Shown here one piece after another: positions 8,235 through 15,637 of a stretch of DNA of 64,000 bases. Each line of letters begins with the position of its first letter. The first letter of the stretch is position 1. The stretch spans positions 5,903 through 69,902 of the forward strand of contig DCCG01000020.1 of NCBI GenBank assembly GCA_002314145.1. Direction: 5' to 3'. The position numbers and the translations under genes are program-made. Origin of the DNA: Thalassolituus sp. UBA1087. GTDB lineage: Bacteria > Pseudomonadota > Gammaproteobacteria > Pseudomonadales > Oceanobacteraceae. Below the pieces are notes generated by a model. That model was given only the letters and a program-made list of their open reading frames with translations, was not told the origin of the DNA and searched no databases.

Positions 8235-8959
8235 AGCCCAGACGACGCTTGTTTTCTTTGCCAGAACAGTAATGCCGCTAACAACAGAGTGAAAAAAATC
8301 AGACCGGTGGCGAGAATAGCCACCGCAATCCCTCCGAACAGATAAGGTGCTTTCATCAGAGTGCTCATCAGGGAATCCTGATAATAAAAAAACCATTCGT
8401 GGTTTTCGGGAAATATCCATACATGCAGCTGATAAAACACGGCTTTCGGACCGGCGATCAGCAATACCGCGCCACTGACAACCGCCACCACGGCCAGACA
8501 TATACCCTGCGTTTTCCATTGCGGCTGAATTCCCCGGCGTATTAATCCACGGCCAAACACCAACGCAATCACCGCCGCCGTCAAACCAATAAAGGACACG
8601 ATTTCGATCAGATTGGCGACATCCTGCAGGTGTTGAACTTCCGCTTTACGCAGCAGGTTTTTTGTTTGTCCGGATGCCGTAGTAAAGCGGATATCGGTCA
8701 GTCCTTCGCCCTGGTGATGGACTGCCTGCACAATATCTGCAAACAAGGCGCTGTACGCTTCTTTATTCAGGCCTTCGAAGCCACTGATATAACGGTTCTG
8801 AGGCGCGAATTTTTCGATATGCGCGCCGATATCGTACCAGTCGTACCAGAAATCATAGTTGTAGTTCCGGGCCGCCTGAACGTACCAGCCAGCGGTCAGA
8901 CTGGTCAGCAAACCGGAGAACAACACTACAAACCATAAAATCTGACTGCTTTTTTTCAT
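8231..8959 (-). CDS. DUF1461 family integral membrane protein
   Basis: A 242-residue inner-membrane protein with about five hydrophobic segments: one at the N-terminus after MKKSSQ, a pair near residues 110-165, and two at the C-terminus. The sequence between the first and second segments is a large extracytoplasmic loop. The overall layout fits DUF1461/TIGR01906-type proteins, whose function is unknown. The start at 8959 is chosen over an upstream ATG because it overlaps the preceding hydrolase stop by four bases (ATGA), so it is the last cistron of a reverse operon. Confidence 0.75.
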   Translation of the reverse strand: MKKSSQILWFVVLFSGLLTSLTAGWYVQAARNYNYDFWYDWYDIGAHIEKFAPQNRYISGFEGLNKEAYSALFADIVQAVHHQGEGLTDIRFTTASGQTKNLLRKAEVQHLQDVANLIEIVSFIGLTAAVIALVFGRGLIRRGIQPQWKTQGICLAVVAVVSGAVLLIAGPKAVFYQLHVWIFPENHEWFFYYQDSLMSTLMKAPYLFGGIAVAILATGLIFFTLLLAALLFWQRKQASSGL

Positions 8960-9840
8960 GATAAACCCTGAATAAAACCCATTATTTTTTCCGCCACCGC
9001 CGCACTGGTAGCAGACTCCAGATGAAAATGATGATGGCCCGGCAATTCGCAATATTCTATGCGCGGAAAATACGCCGAGCGGCTGCGTATCAGGCTTTCC
9101 GGAATCAATCCCTGCTGCGCCCGGATAGCCAGCGCCGGACAGTTTAAGGCACCGGCAAAAGCCGCCACCTGCTCTTCTGTCAGCCGCATCCGCGAGGTAT
9201 CACGCAACCTGGGGTCAGTACGCCAGAAACAATGATCGTCAGTGTGCTGCAGATTGCGCTCAGCCACCGGCAGGATGGCGTCAGCACTCAGCCCGGGCGT
9301 TTGCCGCAGCCGGGCGCTTAACGCGTCTTCTGTACTCTGATAGGTTTTGCGCTCATCTGCCGGACGCACCCGCCGCTCCCGCACCGCCCTGGCCAGTTGC
9401 GCCGGGGCCCCGCTCGCGGGAGTGGTTAGCGGTCCGAGTGCGTCCAGGGCAATAAAACCACGACACCATTGCGGAAAGGCGCCGGCAAACAGCAACCCCG
9501 CGGCACTGCCCATGGAATGACCGAGAATCACCGGCGGCCGTGACAACGGCAGCTGATTGATCAGATCATAGATGGCTTCGACCCCACTCCAGATCAGATA
9601 ATCGCCGCCATCACCCAGCCAGTCACTGTGACCGTGTCCGGGCAGATCGGGGGCAACAAGGTGGCAGCCTTTAAGCTGGGGGGCAATGCGCCCGAACGAC
9701 GCAGCGTTATCAAGCCAGCCATGCAGCGCGATGATGGTCTGATCGTTACGCGGCTCTCCCCAGCTGAGCCCTGCCAGCTGACCATAACGACAGCGCCAGT
9801 AGTGTTCTGTCGCTGAATCCGGATATTCGCCGTGGGTCAT
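8956..9840 (-). CDS. Alpha/beta-hydrolase
   Basis: A 294-residue cytosolic hydrolase. Visible elements are the oxyanion-hole ALHGWLDNAASF, the PDLPGHGHSDW loop, the nucleophile elbow GHSMG (Ser at about 109) and a late His in PGHHHFHLES that fits the catalytic histidine. A lid region of about 90 Arg-rich residues follows the LDALGP strand. Substrate unknown; relatives include esterases and lipases. The start at 9840 overlaps the upstream hydrolase stop (ATGA), favouring it over the GTG/ATG six codons earlier. Two consecutive hydrolases plus DUF1461 look co-translated. Confidence 0.85.
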   Translation of the reverse strand: MTHGEYPDSATEHYWRCRYGQLAGLSWGEPRNDQTIIALHGWLDNAASFGRIAPQLKGCHLVAPDLPGHGHSDWLGDGGDYLIWSGVEAIYDLINQLPLSRPPVILGHSMGSAAGLLFAGAFPQWCRGFIALDALGPLTTPASGAPAQLARAVRERRVRPADERKTYQSTEDALSARLRQTPGLSADAILPVAERNLQHTDDHCFWRTDPRLRDTSRMRLTEEQVAAFAGALNCPALAIRAQQGLIPESLIRSRSAYFPRIEYCELPGHHHFHLESATSAAVAEKIMGFIQGLS

Positions 9841-10619
9841 AAATACGTCTCCAGCCATTGGCGGATGAGACCGGCGGTTTTTTCCGGGTATTCCAGGGGA
9901 AACATATGCGAACCAGGCAGCCAGCGTACCGTCATTCCCAGGCGACTGTGCATTAACGCGCCATTCACCCGCCGGTACACTTTACTTTCGCTCCCCCCTA
10001 TCGCCAGACCAGGAACGCTTAGTGGCTGCACAGCCCTGATGTTGTGTGGGATGGTGCGATAAATCTGCAGCTCTGTGGCCGGATCGAAGCGCAGCCTGAC
10101 GCCCTCTTCACAGGGTTCGGTACCGGCTTCGACGTAATCTCTCAGGCAATCGGGATCGAACCGTTTCATCAGGGTTTTACCCCTGAAATATTCGAAGGCT
10201 TCATTGCGGTCAGCCCATACCGCGCGGCGACCATCACTGCGCCCGCCCGGGGTGATGCGATCGACCATACCCAGCCATTTGGCCAGCCGCAGACCATTGG
10301 CCTGCAGTCGGGTCAGCGCGGGCGAATCCAGCATGATGATGGCCTTAACCAGATCCGGACGGCGCTGCGCCACCATTAAACTCAACAGACCACCCAGTGA
10401 GTGCCCCGCGGCGATTACCGGCTGCTGATATTCCCGTTCAAAAAAATGAATCAGCTCATCGCACAGGTGCGCCCAGTTGTCCGTTACCGGGTACACAGGG
10501 TTGTGAGCAAGACGGTCAATGACCTGTACGTTGTAATCCGCCTGCAGGGACGACAGCATTTTGCGGTAACTGCCCCCCGGAAAGCCGTTGGCGTGAGAAA
10601 AATGCAGAATGTCTTTCAT
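9837..10619 (-). CDS. Alpha/beta-hydrolase
   Basis: A 260-residue hydrolase of a different subfamily from its neighbour. It opens with FSHANGFPGGSYRKM (the HANGFP oxyanion-type loop), carries the nucleophile elbow AGHSLGG with Ser at about 74, and ends with the PGSHMFPLEYP histidine region. The HANGFPGGSY opening is common in proteobacterial proteins annotated only as alpha/beta-hydrolases. It is the first gene of the tightly overlapping trio that ends with DUF1461. The 100 bases to sixA upstream may hold its promoter, but I see no clear one. Confidence 0.85.
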   Translation of the reverse strand: MKDILHFSHANGFPGGSYRKMLSSLQADYNVQVIDRLAHNPVYPVTDNWAHLCDELIHFFEREYQQPVIAAGHSLGGLLSLMVAQRRPDLVKAIIMLDSPALTRLQANGLRLAKWLGMVDRITPGGRSDGRRAVWADRNEAFEYFRGKTLMKRFDPDCLRDYVEAGTEPCEEGVRLRFDPATELQIYRTIPHNIRAVQPLSVPGLAIGGSESKVYRRVNGALMHSRLGMTVRWLPGSHMFPLEYPEKTAGLIRQWLETYL

Positions 10620-10721
10620 AGAGTTCGGTGGCCGGGCCGCTTACCTGACTTTTGTGACGGTAAGCTACCCTGTGTCCCGGCACCAGACAAGGGGCGTTTA
10701 TGTCAGAAGCCCGCTGTTGAA

Positions 10722-11186
10722 TCAAAGACCATCCAGTACCGGATACCAGACATCTTTCACCGTCATGCAGCCAGCCGCCGCAATATCACCTTCCAGGCGC
10801 CAGACTTCCGCCGGTGACCAGGGCTGATCATACACCTGGCCGTCCACCAGAACGGCGGCCAGATGGCCTACCAGCGGCAGGTGCGAAACCAGTATCTGAT
10901 CTTCCTGGCAGCGGCTGAGCTCATCCAGTAAGGCCTGCAGATCCGCATCCGGCGTCAGCAAAGCGGATACCTGAACATCCACCTCCAGCTGGTTACCTAT
11001 CTGCTCAGCCGTCTGCATGGCCCTGACGTAAGGACTGGAGAAAACGCTGACTTTGTTCTGAACCTGTTGTTTAAGCCAGCCGGCAGCGCCGGCGGCCTGT
11101 TCAATACCGCGCGGTTTCAGTTCGCGGTTACTGTCGTCAACAGCGCCCTGTACGGCAGACCCATGACGGACAATATAGATATTCAC
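10722..11186 (-). CDS. sixA: Phosphohistidine phosphatase SixA
   Basis: Histidine-phosphatase-superfamily enzyme that removes phosphate from protein histidines (in E. coli, NPr of the nitrogen PTS and earlier ArcB). At 154 residues it matches the short SixA form. The catalytic RHGSA motif is at residues 7-11 with the phosphoacceptor His8. SSPYVRAMQTAE near residue 50 and the second histidine in VSHLPLVGHL are also typical. It lies 14 bases behind the DUF4389 gene and so probably shares the rssB-rssC-gpsA transcript. Confidence 0.9.
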   Translation of the reverse strand: MNIYIVRHGSAVQGAVDDSNRELKPRGIEQAAGAAGWLKQQVQNKVSVFSSPYVRAMQTAEQIGNQLEVDVQVSALLTPDADLQALLDELSRCQEDQILVSHLPLVGHLAAVLVDGQVYDQPWSPAEVWRLEGDIAAAGCMTVKDVWYPVLDGL

Positions 11187-11200
11187 TGGCAGACACCCTG

Positions 11201-11479
11201 CTATTCATCATCTGAGGGCCAGTCTGTGAACGGGAAGGGTTTTTCTTCGCTGCTGCCGGAAAGATAGTGCACAATCTGCTGGATGTAGACGCCCAGCGAC
11301 TGACCAAAGCCGGCCAGCGCTTCATTCGGGTGTCCGGTCAACAGGCGGAACAGCCATTGACCGAGCGTGACAACCAATAAAACAAGATCGAGCACCCGGT
11401 ACACCAGGAAGAAAAGTGCGATGTATAACGTCCGCAACCAGAAGGCATCTGACGTTACATTTTCCTTAAAATCGTTCAT
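11201..11479 (-). CDS. DUF4389 small membrane protein
   Basis: A 92-residue protein with one or two hydrophobic segments (LYIALFFLVYRVLDLVLLVV and a QWLFRLLTG continuation), followed by an amphipathic region and an acidic tail. This matches the DUF4389 pattern, function unknown. The start at 11479 is preferred because GAGGTCAGAA precedes it. It sits between gpsA and sixA on the same strand, an arrangement I recall from Pseudomonas, so co-transcription is likely. Confidence 0.8.
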   Translation of the reverse strand: MNDFKENVTSDAFWLRTLYIALFFLVYRVLDLVLLVVTLGQWLFRLLTGHPNEALAGFGQSLGVYIQQIVHYLSGSSEEKPFPFTDWPSDDE

Positions 11480-11521
11480 TTCTGACCTCATGGATTACTG
11501 TTGCTGGCAGTGGCTGGTGAA

Positions 11522-12547
11522 TTAAATTTCGTGTCTTGGCAATGCAAATTCAACATCAGACGCATGATCGCCTGTCATCAACCCCTGAGCAACAACCCGG
11601 GGATCGGCGCCGCCAAAGAGTACTTCATAGGCGCCCATCACAAGGGGCATATAGATACTGGATTCAGCAGCTTTTGCCCTGACATAACGCAAGGTATTTA
11701 CACCTTCCGCCACTTCGCCCAGTTCGTCTACGGCCTGATCCAGGGTTTTGCCTTCGCCAATGGCGTATCCGACCCGGTAATTGCGGCTCAGCGGCGACAT
11801 ACAGGTCACCACCAGATCACCCACCCCGGCCAGCCCCAGAAACGTCAGTGGGTTGGCGCCCTGCGATACTGCAAACCGGCTCATTTCCGCCAGCGAGCGG
11901 GTGATGATCATGGCTTTGGTGTTTTCCCCCATCCCCAGCGCGGCAACAAATCCGGAGACGATGGCGTAGATGTTTTTCAGGGCGCCGCTTAATTCCACAC
12001 CGTAGAGATCATTGGAAGCGTACACCCGGAAGTAATCACAGCTCAGAGCTTGTTGAAGATTTCGTCGTAAGTCACTGTTTTCACTTGCAAAAACAGTCGC
12101 CGCCAATTCTCTTTTGGCAATTTCTTTGGCCAGGTTCGGGCCGGACAATACGCCAATGGGATTATCCGGGCAGAGTTCACTGAGCACCTGACTCATAAGC
12201 TTGAAACCTTCCGGTTCAATGCCCTTGGTGGTACTGATCAGAGCCTGTTCCGGTGTCAGCCACTGATGAAAAGAGGCCACCACTTCCCGCACCGACTTAC
12301 TGGGCACAGAAACGAAAATCGCATCCGCCCCGGTGACGGCCTGCTGCAGAGAGACTGATGCTTTCAACTCAGGGTTGAGCTTTACGCCGGGCAGGTATTG
12401 TTCATTGTGGTGGGTGTCGTTGATTTCCCGGGCTGCGTCTTCATTGCGCAGCCAGAGCGTTGTATCAATGCCGTTGTCGGCGAGGATGTTACCGATCACG
12501 GTACCAAAACTTCCGCCGCCAATGACGGCTGCTGTCTGTATGGCCAC
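11522..12547 (-). CDS. gpsA: NAD(P)-dependent glycerol-3-phosphate dehydrogenase
   Basis: Reduces dihydroxyacetone phosphate to sn-glycerol-3-phosphate, the backbone for phospholipids. 341 residues, normal length. The Rossmann motif GGGSFG is at residues 10-15. The family motifs SGPNLAKEIA, the catalytic-lysine region GALKNIYAI, and AGVGDLVVTC with SRNYRVG all follow in order. It lies 22 bases behind rssC and ahead of the DUF4389 and sixA genes on the same strand. Confidence 0.95.
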   Translation of the reverse strand: MAIQTAAVIGGGSFGTVIGNILADNGIDTTLWLRNEDAAREINDTHHNEQYLPGVKLNPELKASVSLQQAVTGADAIFVSVPSKSVREVVASFHQWLTPEQALISTTKGIEPEGFKLMSQVLSELCPDNPIGVLSGPNLAKEIAKRELAATVFASENSDLRRNLQQALSCDYFRVYASNDLYGVELSGALKNIYAIVSGFVAALGMGENTKAMIITRSLAEMSRFAVSQGANPLTFLGLAGVGDLVVTCMSPLSRNYRVGYAIGEGKTLDQAVDELGEVAEGVNTLRYVRAKAAESSIYMPLVMGAYEVLFGGADPRVVAQGLMTGDHASDVEFALPRHEI

Positions 12548-12569
12548 GGGGCCCCCTAAGGCTTTTTAA

Positions 12570-13070
12570 TTAATTCTCAGAACCATTGCTGTCTGACTCC
12601 AGCGAGTCGACCAGTTCGCGGAACGCATCCTTGTTCTTGTCATTCAGAGTCATCAGCGCCCGATGGGCAGAGATCACCTGCTCCCGGGCGGTGTCTTCGT
12701 CCAGCGATTCCGCCACCCAGTCACAGAAATCTGCTTCATCGTCGAAAGGCTCATCCATAATATGGAAGACCTGATCAAAGCCCATACTGAGCAGAATCCG
12801 GGTAATCCCGGGATTGGGACTGGCGATGGTGGGTGTTATATCGAACTTTTCCCGGCAGACAATGGAAATCTTGGCCATCTGCCCGAGCGTGGTGCTGTCC
12901 ACGCCCTCGGCGTGGGATAAATCAATCACCACATTGCGGAATTCTCCCGCCGAGAGAATTTCGTCCAGGTAATTTTCAAAGGCGGAACTCAGGTTCAGGC
13001 GCACATCCCCCAGCAGGCGGATCACATGCACCCCGCGACAATAAGCTACCTGAATACTTCCTGATTTCAT
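12570..13070 (-). CDS. rssC: STAS-domain anti-sigma-factor antagonist (RssC/HsbA-like)
   Basis: A 166-residue regulator. Residues 1-105 form a STAS domain with the switch motif DSTTLG; Ser59 is the predicted phosphorylation site. The remaining 60 residues are acidic and helical. Its start overlaps the stop of the PP2C response regulator gene by four bases (ATGA), so the phosphatase upstream is the obvious enzyme for dephosphorylating Ser59. The same pair in Pseudomonas is called RssB/RssC; the HsbR/HsbA pair is an alternative. No cognate serine kinase is encoded nearby. Confidence 0.7.
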   Translation of the reverse strand: MKSGSIQVAYCRGVHVIRLLGDVRLNLSSAFENYLDEILSAGEFRNVVIDLSHAEGVDSTTLGQMAKISIVCREKFDITPTIASPNPGITRILLSMGFDQVFHIMDEPFDDEADFCDWVAESLDEDTAREQVISAHRALMTLNDKNKDAFRELVDSLESDSNGSEN

Positions 13071-14239
13071 AAACGTCCCCGCCTTACGGCCATCAATGCG
13101 ATATCGTCGGGCAGATCCCCGGTTGTCCCGGCACCCAGTTCAGTGGCGATGCGGGACAGATCGCCCGCGCTTCTTACCGCGACATTCAGCAGCATGGCTT
13201 CTTTATCATTCAGCGTAGACTCTTTCATAATCTCCAGTATACCGTCAGAGAACATCAGGAGTGCAAAGTTCTTCTGCAATGCGACCTGATATTCCTCATA
13301 CCTGGCTTCACTGAACAGCCCCACCGGCATGCCTCTGCCTTCCAGATAGCGCCCCCCTTCCCCGTCAAGCAGCACCGGCATAGGGAAATGGCCGCCAACA
13401 CTGTAACGCATCTGCAGGGTGCGGGTATTGATAACGCCATAAAACATGGTCAGGTGCTTTTCCAGCTCAGACGCCAGCAGCTCTGAATTGATGCGATCCA
13501 GCACTCTGGCGGGATGAATCAGGTCATCACTGGAGCCGCGCTGACGGTTGCGGCGCAGGCGATAGGTCAGGTTTTTCAGCAATACGGTGACAAACGCCGA
13601 CGAGGCACCATGGCCGGACACATCGGCGATATAAAAGGCGAGCTGGTTGTCGCCCAGTTCAAAATAGTCCAGAAAGTCCCCACTGAGCATGAGGGAGGGA
13701 TAAATCCGATGTTCACAACGGATGGATTCGTATTCCAGCGGATCGGGCAACATACGCAGCTGAGCCTGACGCCCGGCCTGCTGGTCATTACGCAGCTCGT
13801 TAAGGCCACGCTTCAGCTCGCGGTTGGTTTTTTCCAGATGATCACGGTAAGCCTGATTATCCGCTTCCAGACGGGCCCGCTGCAGCGCCTTATTCAGCGA
13901 ATGGTGCAGCACTTCCAGATCAAGAATGGGTTTCACCAAAAAGTCATCGGCGCCGAGCCGCAACGCGCGCACCACATCATCCATCACCCCGGCGCCACTG
14001 ACGACAATAACCGGCAGTTGCGGGTAACGTTGTTTGATGATTTCAAGAAGCTCAATGCCGTGGGTGCCGGGCATTTTCAGGTCACAGACGACCGCATCCG
14101 GCAGCTGCTGCGCCAGTATGCTTAACGCCTGCTCCGCATTATCCGCCGGAAGGGCCTGATAGTCGTAGTCATCAAGGAAAGCGACCATACTGTCACGAAC
14201 GGTTGAATCATCATCGATGACCAGCACACTAGCGGCCAT
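13067..14239 (-). CDS. rssB: Response regulator with PP2C (SpoIIE-type) phosphatase output
   Basis: 390 residues. The receiver domain (1-120) has acidic residues 9-11, phospho-acceptor Asp53 in CDLKMPG and Lys103. A coiled-coil linker spans about 115-160. The PP2C phosphatase (about 170-385) keeps its metal-site residues: SGDF with Asp188, ADVSGHG with Asp206, SDGILE with Asp332 and PDDIALM with Asp378-379. E. coli RssB, the adaptor that hands RpoS to ClpXP, has a degenerate PP2C; this one looks catalytically intact. HsbR proteins usually carry an extra C-terminal kinase domain, absent here, which favours RssB. clpX and clpP are in the same window. Confidence 0.72.
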   Translation of the reverse strand: MAASVLVIDDDSTVRDSMVAFLDDYDYQALPADNAEQALSILAQQLPDAVVCDLKMPGTHGIELLEIIKQRYPQLPVIVVSGAGVMDDVVRALRLGADDFLVKPILDLEVLHHSLNKALQRARLEADNQAYRDHLEKTNRELKRGLNELRNDQQAGRQAQLRMLPDPLEYESIRCEHRIYPSLMLSGDFLDYFELGDNQLAFYIADVSGHGASSAFVTVLLKNLTYRLRRNRQRGSSDDLIHPARVLDRINSELLASELEKHLTMFYGVINTRTLQMRYSVGGHFPMPVLLDGEGGRYLEGRGMPVGLFSEARYEEYQVALQKNFALLMFSDGILEIMKESTLNDKEAMLLNVAVRSAGDLSRIATELGAGTTGDLPDDIALMAVRRGRL

Positions 14240-14535
14240 TCGTTGCTCCTGGTGTCTGTGCCTGCCGGGTTGTTATATGACAGTGCCTGTTGCGCTAAGA
14301 ATCCTGTGATTCCGGCGAACACTACCCCCATCGGCTCAACCATGCAATCCCCTGCCTGCCTGCGGAATCAGAAATAGACGATTACGATCTTTGTCTGATC
14401 GTTTTTTGATCCCAATAACGATAAATAAACTATGAAAACTGCCGTGAACTGGCACAGAGCATGCTGAATTTTTCTCAATGTACAAAATTTAGTCACTGGT
14501 GATAGCATCGAACAAACCTATCAAGGAGAACGCCC
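14240..14535. other. Divergent intergenic region between rssB and the PilZ gene
   Basis: 296 bases separate the two divergent genes. The PilZ-proximal part is AT-rich and holds the sigma-54-like element listed separately. The short palindromic run GATCGTTTTTTGATC lies near 14396-14411. I see no ORF with coding character and no structured RNA. Confidence 0.5.
14449..14465 (+). promoter_or_regulatory. Sigma-54 (-24/-12) type promoter candidate for the PilZ gene
   Basis: CTGGCACAGAGCATGCT matches the RpoN consensus: the -24 block CTGGCAC, the invariant GG and GC separated by exactly ten bases, and a -12 block ATGCT (consensus TTGCW). Predicted transcription starts near 14476, about 60 bases before the PilZ ATG. 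No enhancer-binding site was identified. A chance match in a 296-base region is possible. Confidence 0.4.
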
Positions 14536-14838
14536 ATGACAAGCCTGGCCCGCAACTACCAAGAAAAAAGGGATTTCATCCGTATGCAGGTCTCAGCACC
14601 GGCCGTGCTGACACTGGACAACGGCAACAACGTTGAACTCACCTGTCTGGATCTGAGCAGCAGCGGCGTGCAGTTGCAGCATTTTGAACCACTGCCGGTC
14701 AATATCGCCGGTACCCTGGTGATTTCCAGCGGCGGCGGTTACACCAATCCACTGGAAGCCCGCATCACTGTATGCCGGGTGCAGCAGCTGGGGGCCGATG
14801 AATATCGCATCGGGGCTGTCATCGACAACCTTCTCTGA
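14536..14838 (+). CDS. PilZ-domain cyclic-di-GMP-binding protein
   Basis: A 100-residue, single-domain PilZ protein. Both ligand-binding signatures are present: RDFIR at residues 12-16 (RxxxR) and DLSSSG at 39-44 (DxSxxG), so it should bind cyclic di-GMP. A following CRVQQLG strand completes the barrel. AAGGAGAA precedes the ATG. It is divergent from the rssB-rssC operon, the same neighbourhood as a PilZ gene in Pseudomonas. Expression may depend on sigma-54; a strong terminator follows immediately, so it is monocistronic. Confidence 0.88.
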   Translation: MTSLARNYQEKRDFIRMQVSAPAVLTLDNGNNVELTCLDLSSSGVQLQHFEPLPVNIAGTLVISSGGGYTNPLEARITVCRVQQLGADEYRIGAVIDNLL

Positions 14839-14841
14839 TAC

Positions 14842-14870
14842 AAAAAAGCCCGCTTAACGCGGGCTTTTTT
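14842..14870 (+). terminator. Intrinsic terminator after the PilZ gene
   Basis: GCCCGC-ttaac-GCGGGC hairpin flanked by six A and six T, so it can work in both directions. It starts three bases after the PilZ stop and also serves the convergent nfuA. Confidence 0.9.
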
Positions 14871-14900
14871 GTACATATTCAGATACCGCTCAGCGACGGC

Positions 14901-15491
14901 TTATTTAAAATAAGCATTCTCTGCCTGGGTGTGGTCTGTCACATCCCGTACGCCATTAACCTCAGGGACTTTGGCGATCAGCGATGCTTCGACCCCGTCT
15001 TTAAGCGTCATATCCACTGCACTGCACCCCTGACAGCCGCCACCAAACTGCAGTACTGCGATGCCGTCGCTGGTGAACTCGACCAGACTCACTTCACCAC
15101 CATGGGAAGCCAGCCCAGGGTTAATTTCGGTATACAACAGATAATTAATACGCTCTTCCACCGGGCTGTCGGGGCTGACCTTAGGCATTTTGGCATTGGG
15201 TGCCTTAATCGTCAGCTGACCGCCCATACGGTCTTTGGCAAAATCAATCACCGCCTCTTCCAGATATGGGATGCTCATGCCTTCAACGTATACGCGGAGC
15301 TTGTCCATTTCCTGAAGTTCGTCACTGTCATGGACTTCCTCCGGACGGCAGTATGCCAGACAGGTTTCGGCATACTTGGTACCCGGTTGAGTAATAAAAA
15401 CGCGCACCGCCATTCCGTCTACGTTCTGTTTCTCCAGCAATTCAGCCAGATACGTTTCTGCGTCCGGAGTGATGGTTATGTAACTTGTCAT
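14901..15491 (-). CDS. nfuA: Fe-S biogenesis protein NfuA
   Basis: Fe-S carrier that delivers 4Fe-4S clusters to client proteins. 196 residues: a degenerate A-type scaffold domain at the N-terminus (YITITPDAETYLAELL, then the QPGTKYAETCLAYC region) and a C-terminal Nfu domain with the cluster-binding GGGCQGC (Cys153 and Cys156). APNAKMPKVSPDSP marks the hinge, as in E. coli. The start at 15491 is chosen because GAGCGAGG precedes it and it matches the family N-terminus; in-frame starts upstream would add up to 18 residues. It is divergent from metH. Confidence 0.95.
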   Translation of the reverse strand: MTSYITITPDAETYLAELLEKQNVDGMAVRVFITQPGTKYAETCLAYCRPEEVHDSDELQEMDKLRVYVEGMSIPYLEEAVIDFAKDRMGGQLTIKAPNAKMPKVSPDSPVEERINYLLYTEINPGLASHGGEVSLVEFTSDGIAVLQFGGGCQGCSAVDMTLKDGVEASLIAKVPEVNGVRDVTDHTQAENAYFK

Positions 15492-15589
15492 GGTGTCTAC
15501 CTCGCTCATATGGGCGCATTGTAAACCATGCGCGCGCCGCAACAAAATACCCTAGTAAAATGGTTGGATAAGACACACCGACCAACCTC

Positions 15590-15598
15590 TGGTACAAT
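15590..15598 (+). promoter_or_regulatory. Extended -10 promoter for metH
   Basis: TGGTACAAT is an extended -10 element (TGn-TACAAT) 40 bases before the metH ATG in the short nfuA/metH divergent gap. No good -35 at 17 bases. There is no room for a cobalamin or SAM riboswitch between this site and the start. Confidence 0.5.
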
Positions 15599-15637
15599 TC
15601 GCGCCCATTTTTCCGCCAGTCCTTTGCCCAAAAGCCA

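Noticed and set aside
15546..15637. Possible cobalamin or SAM riboswitch ahead of metH
   Set aside because: Only 92 bases between nfuA and metH, with a promoter in the middle; none of the conserved riboswitch boxes is visible.
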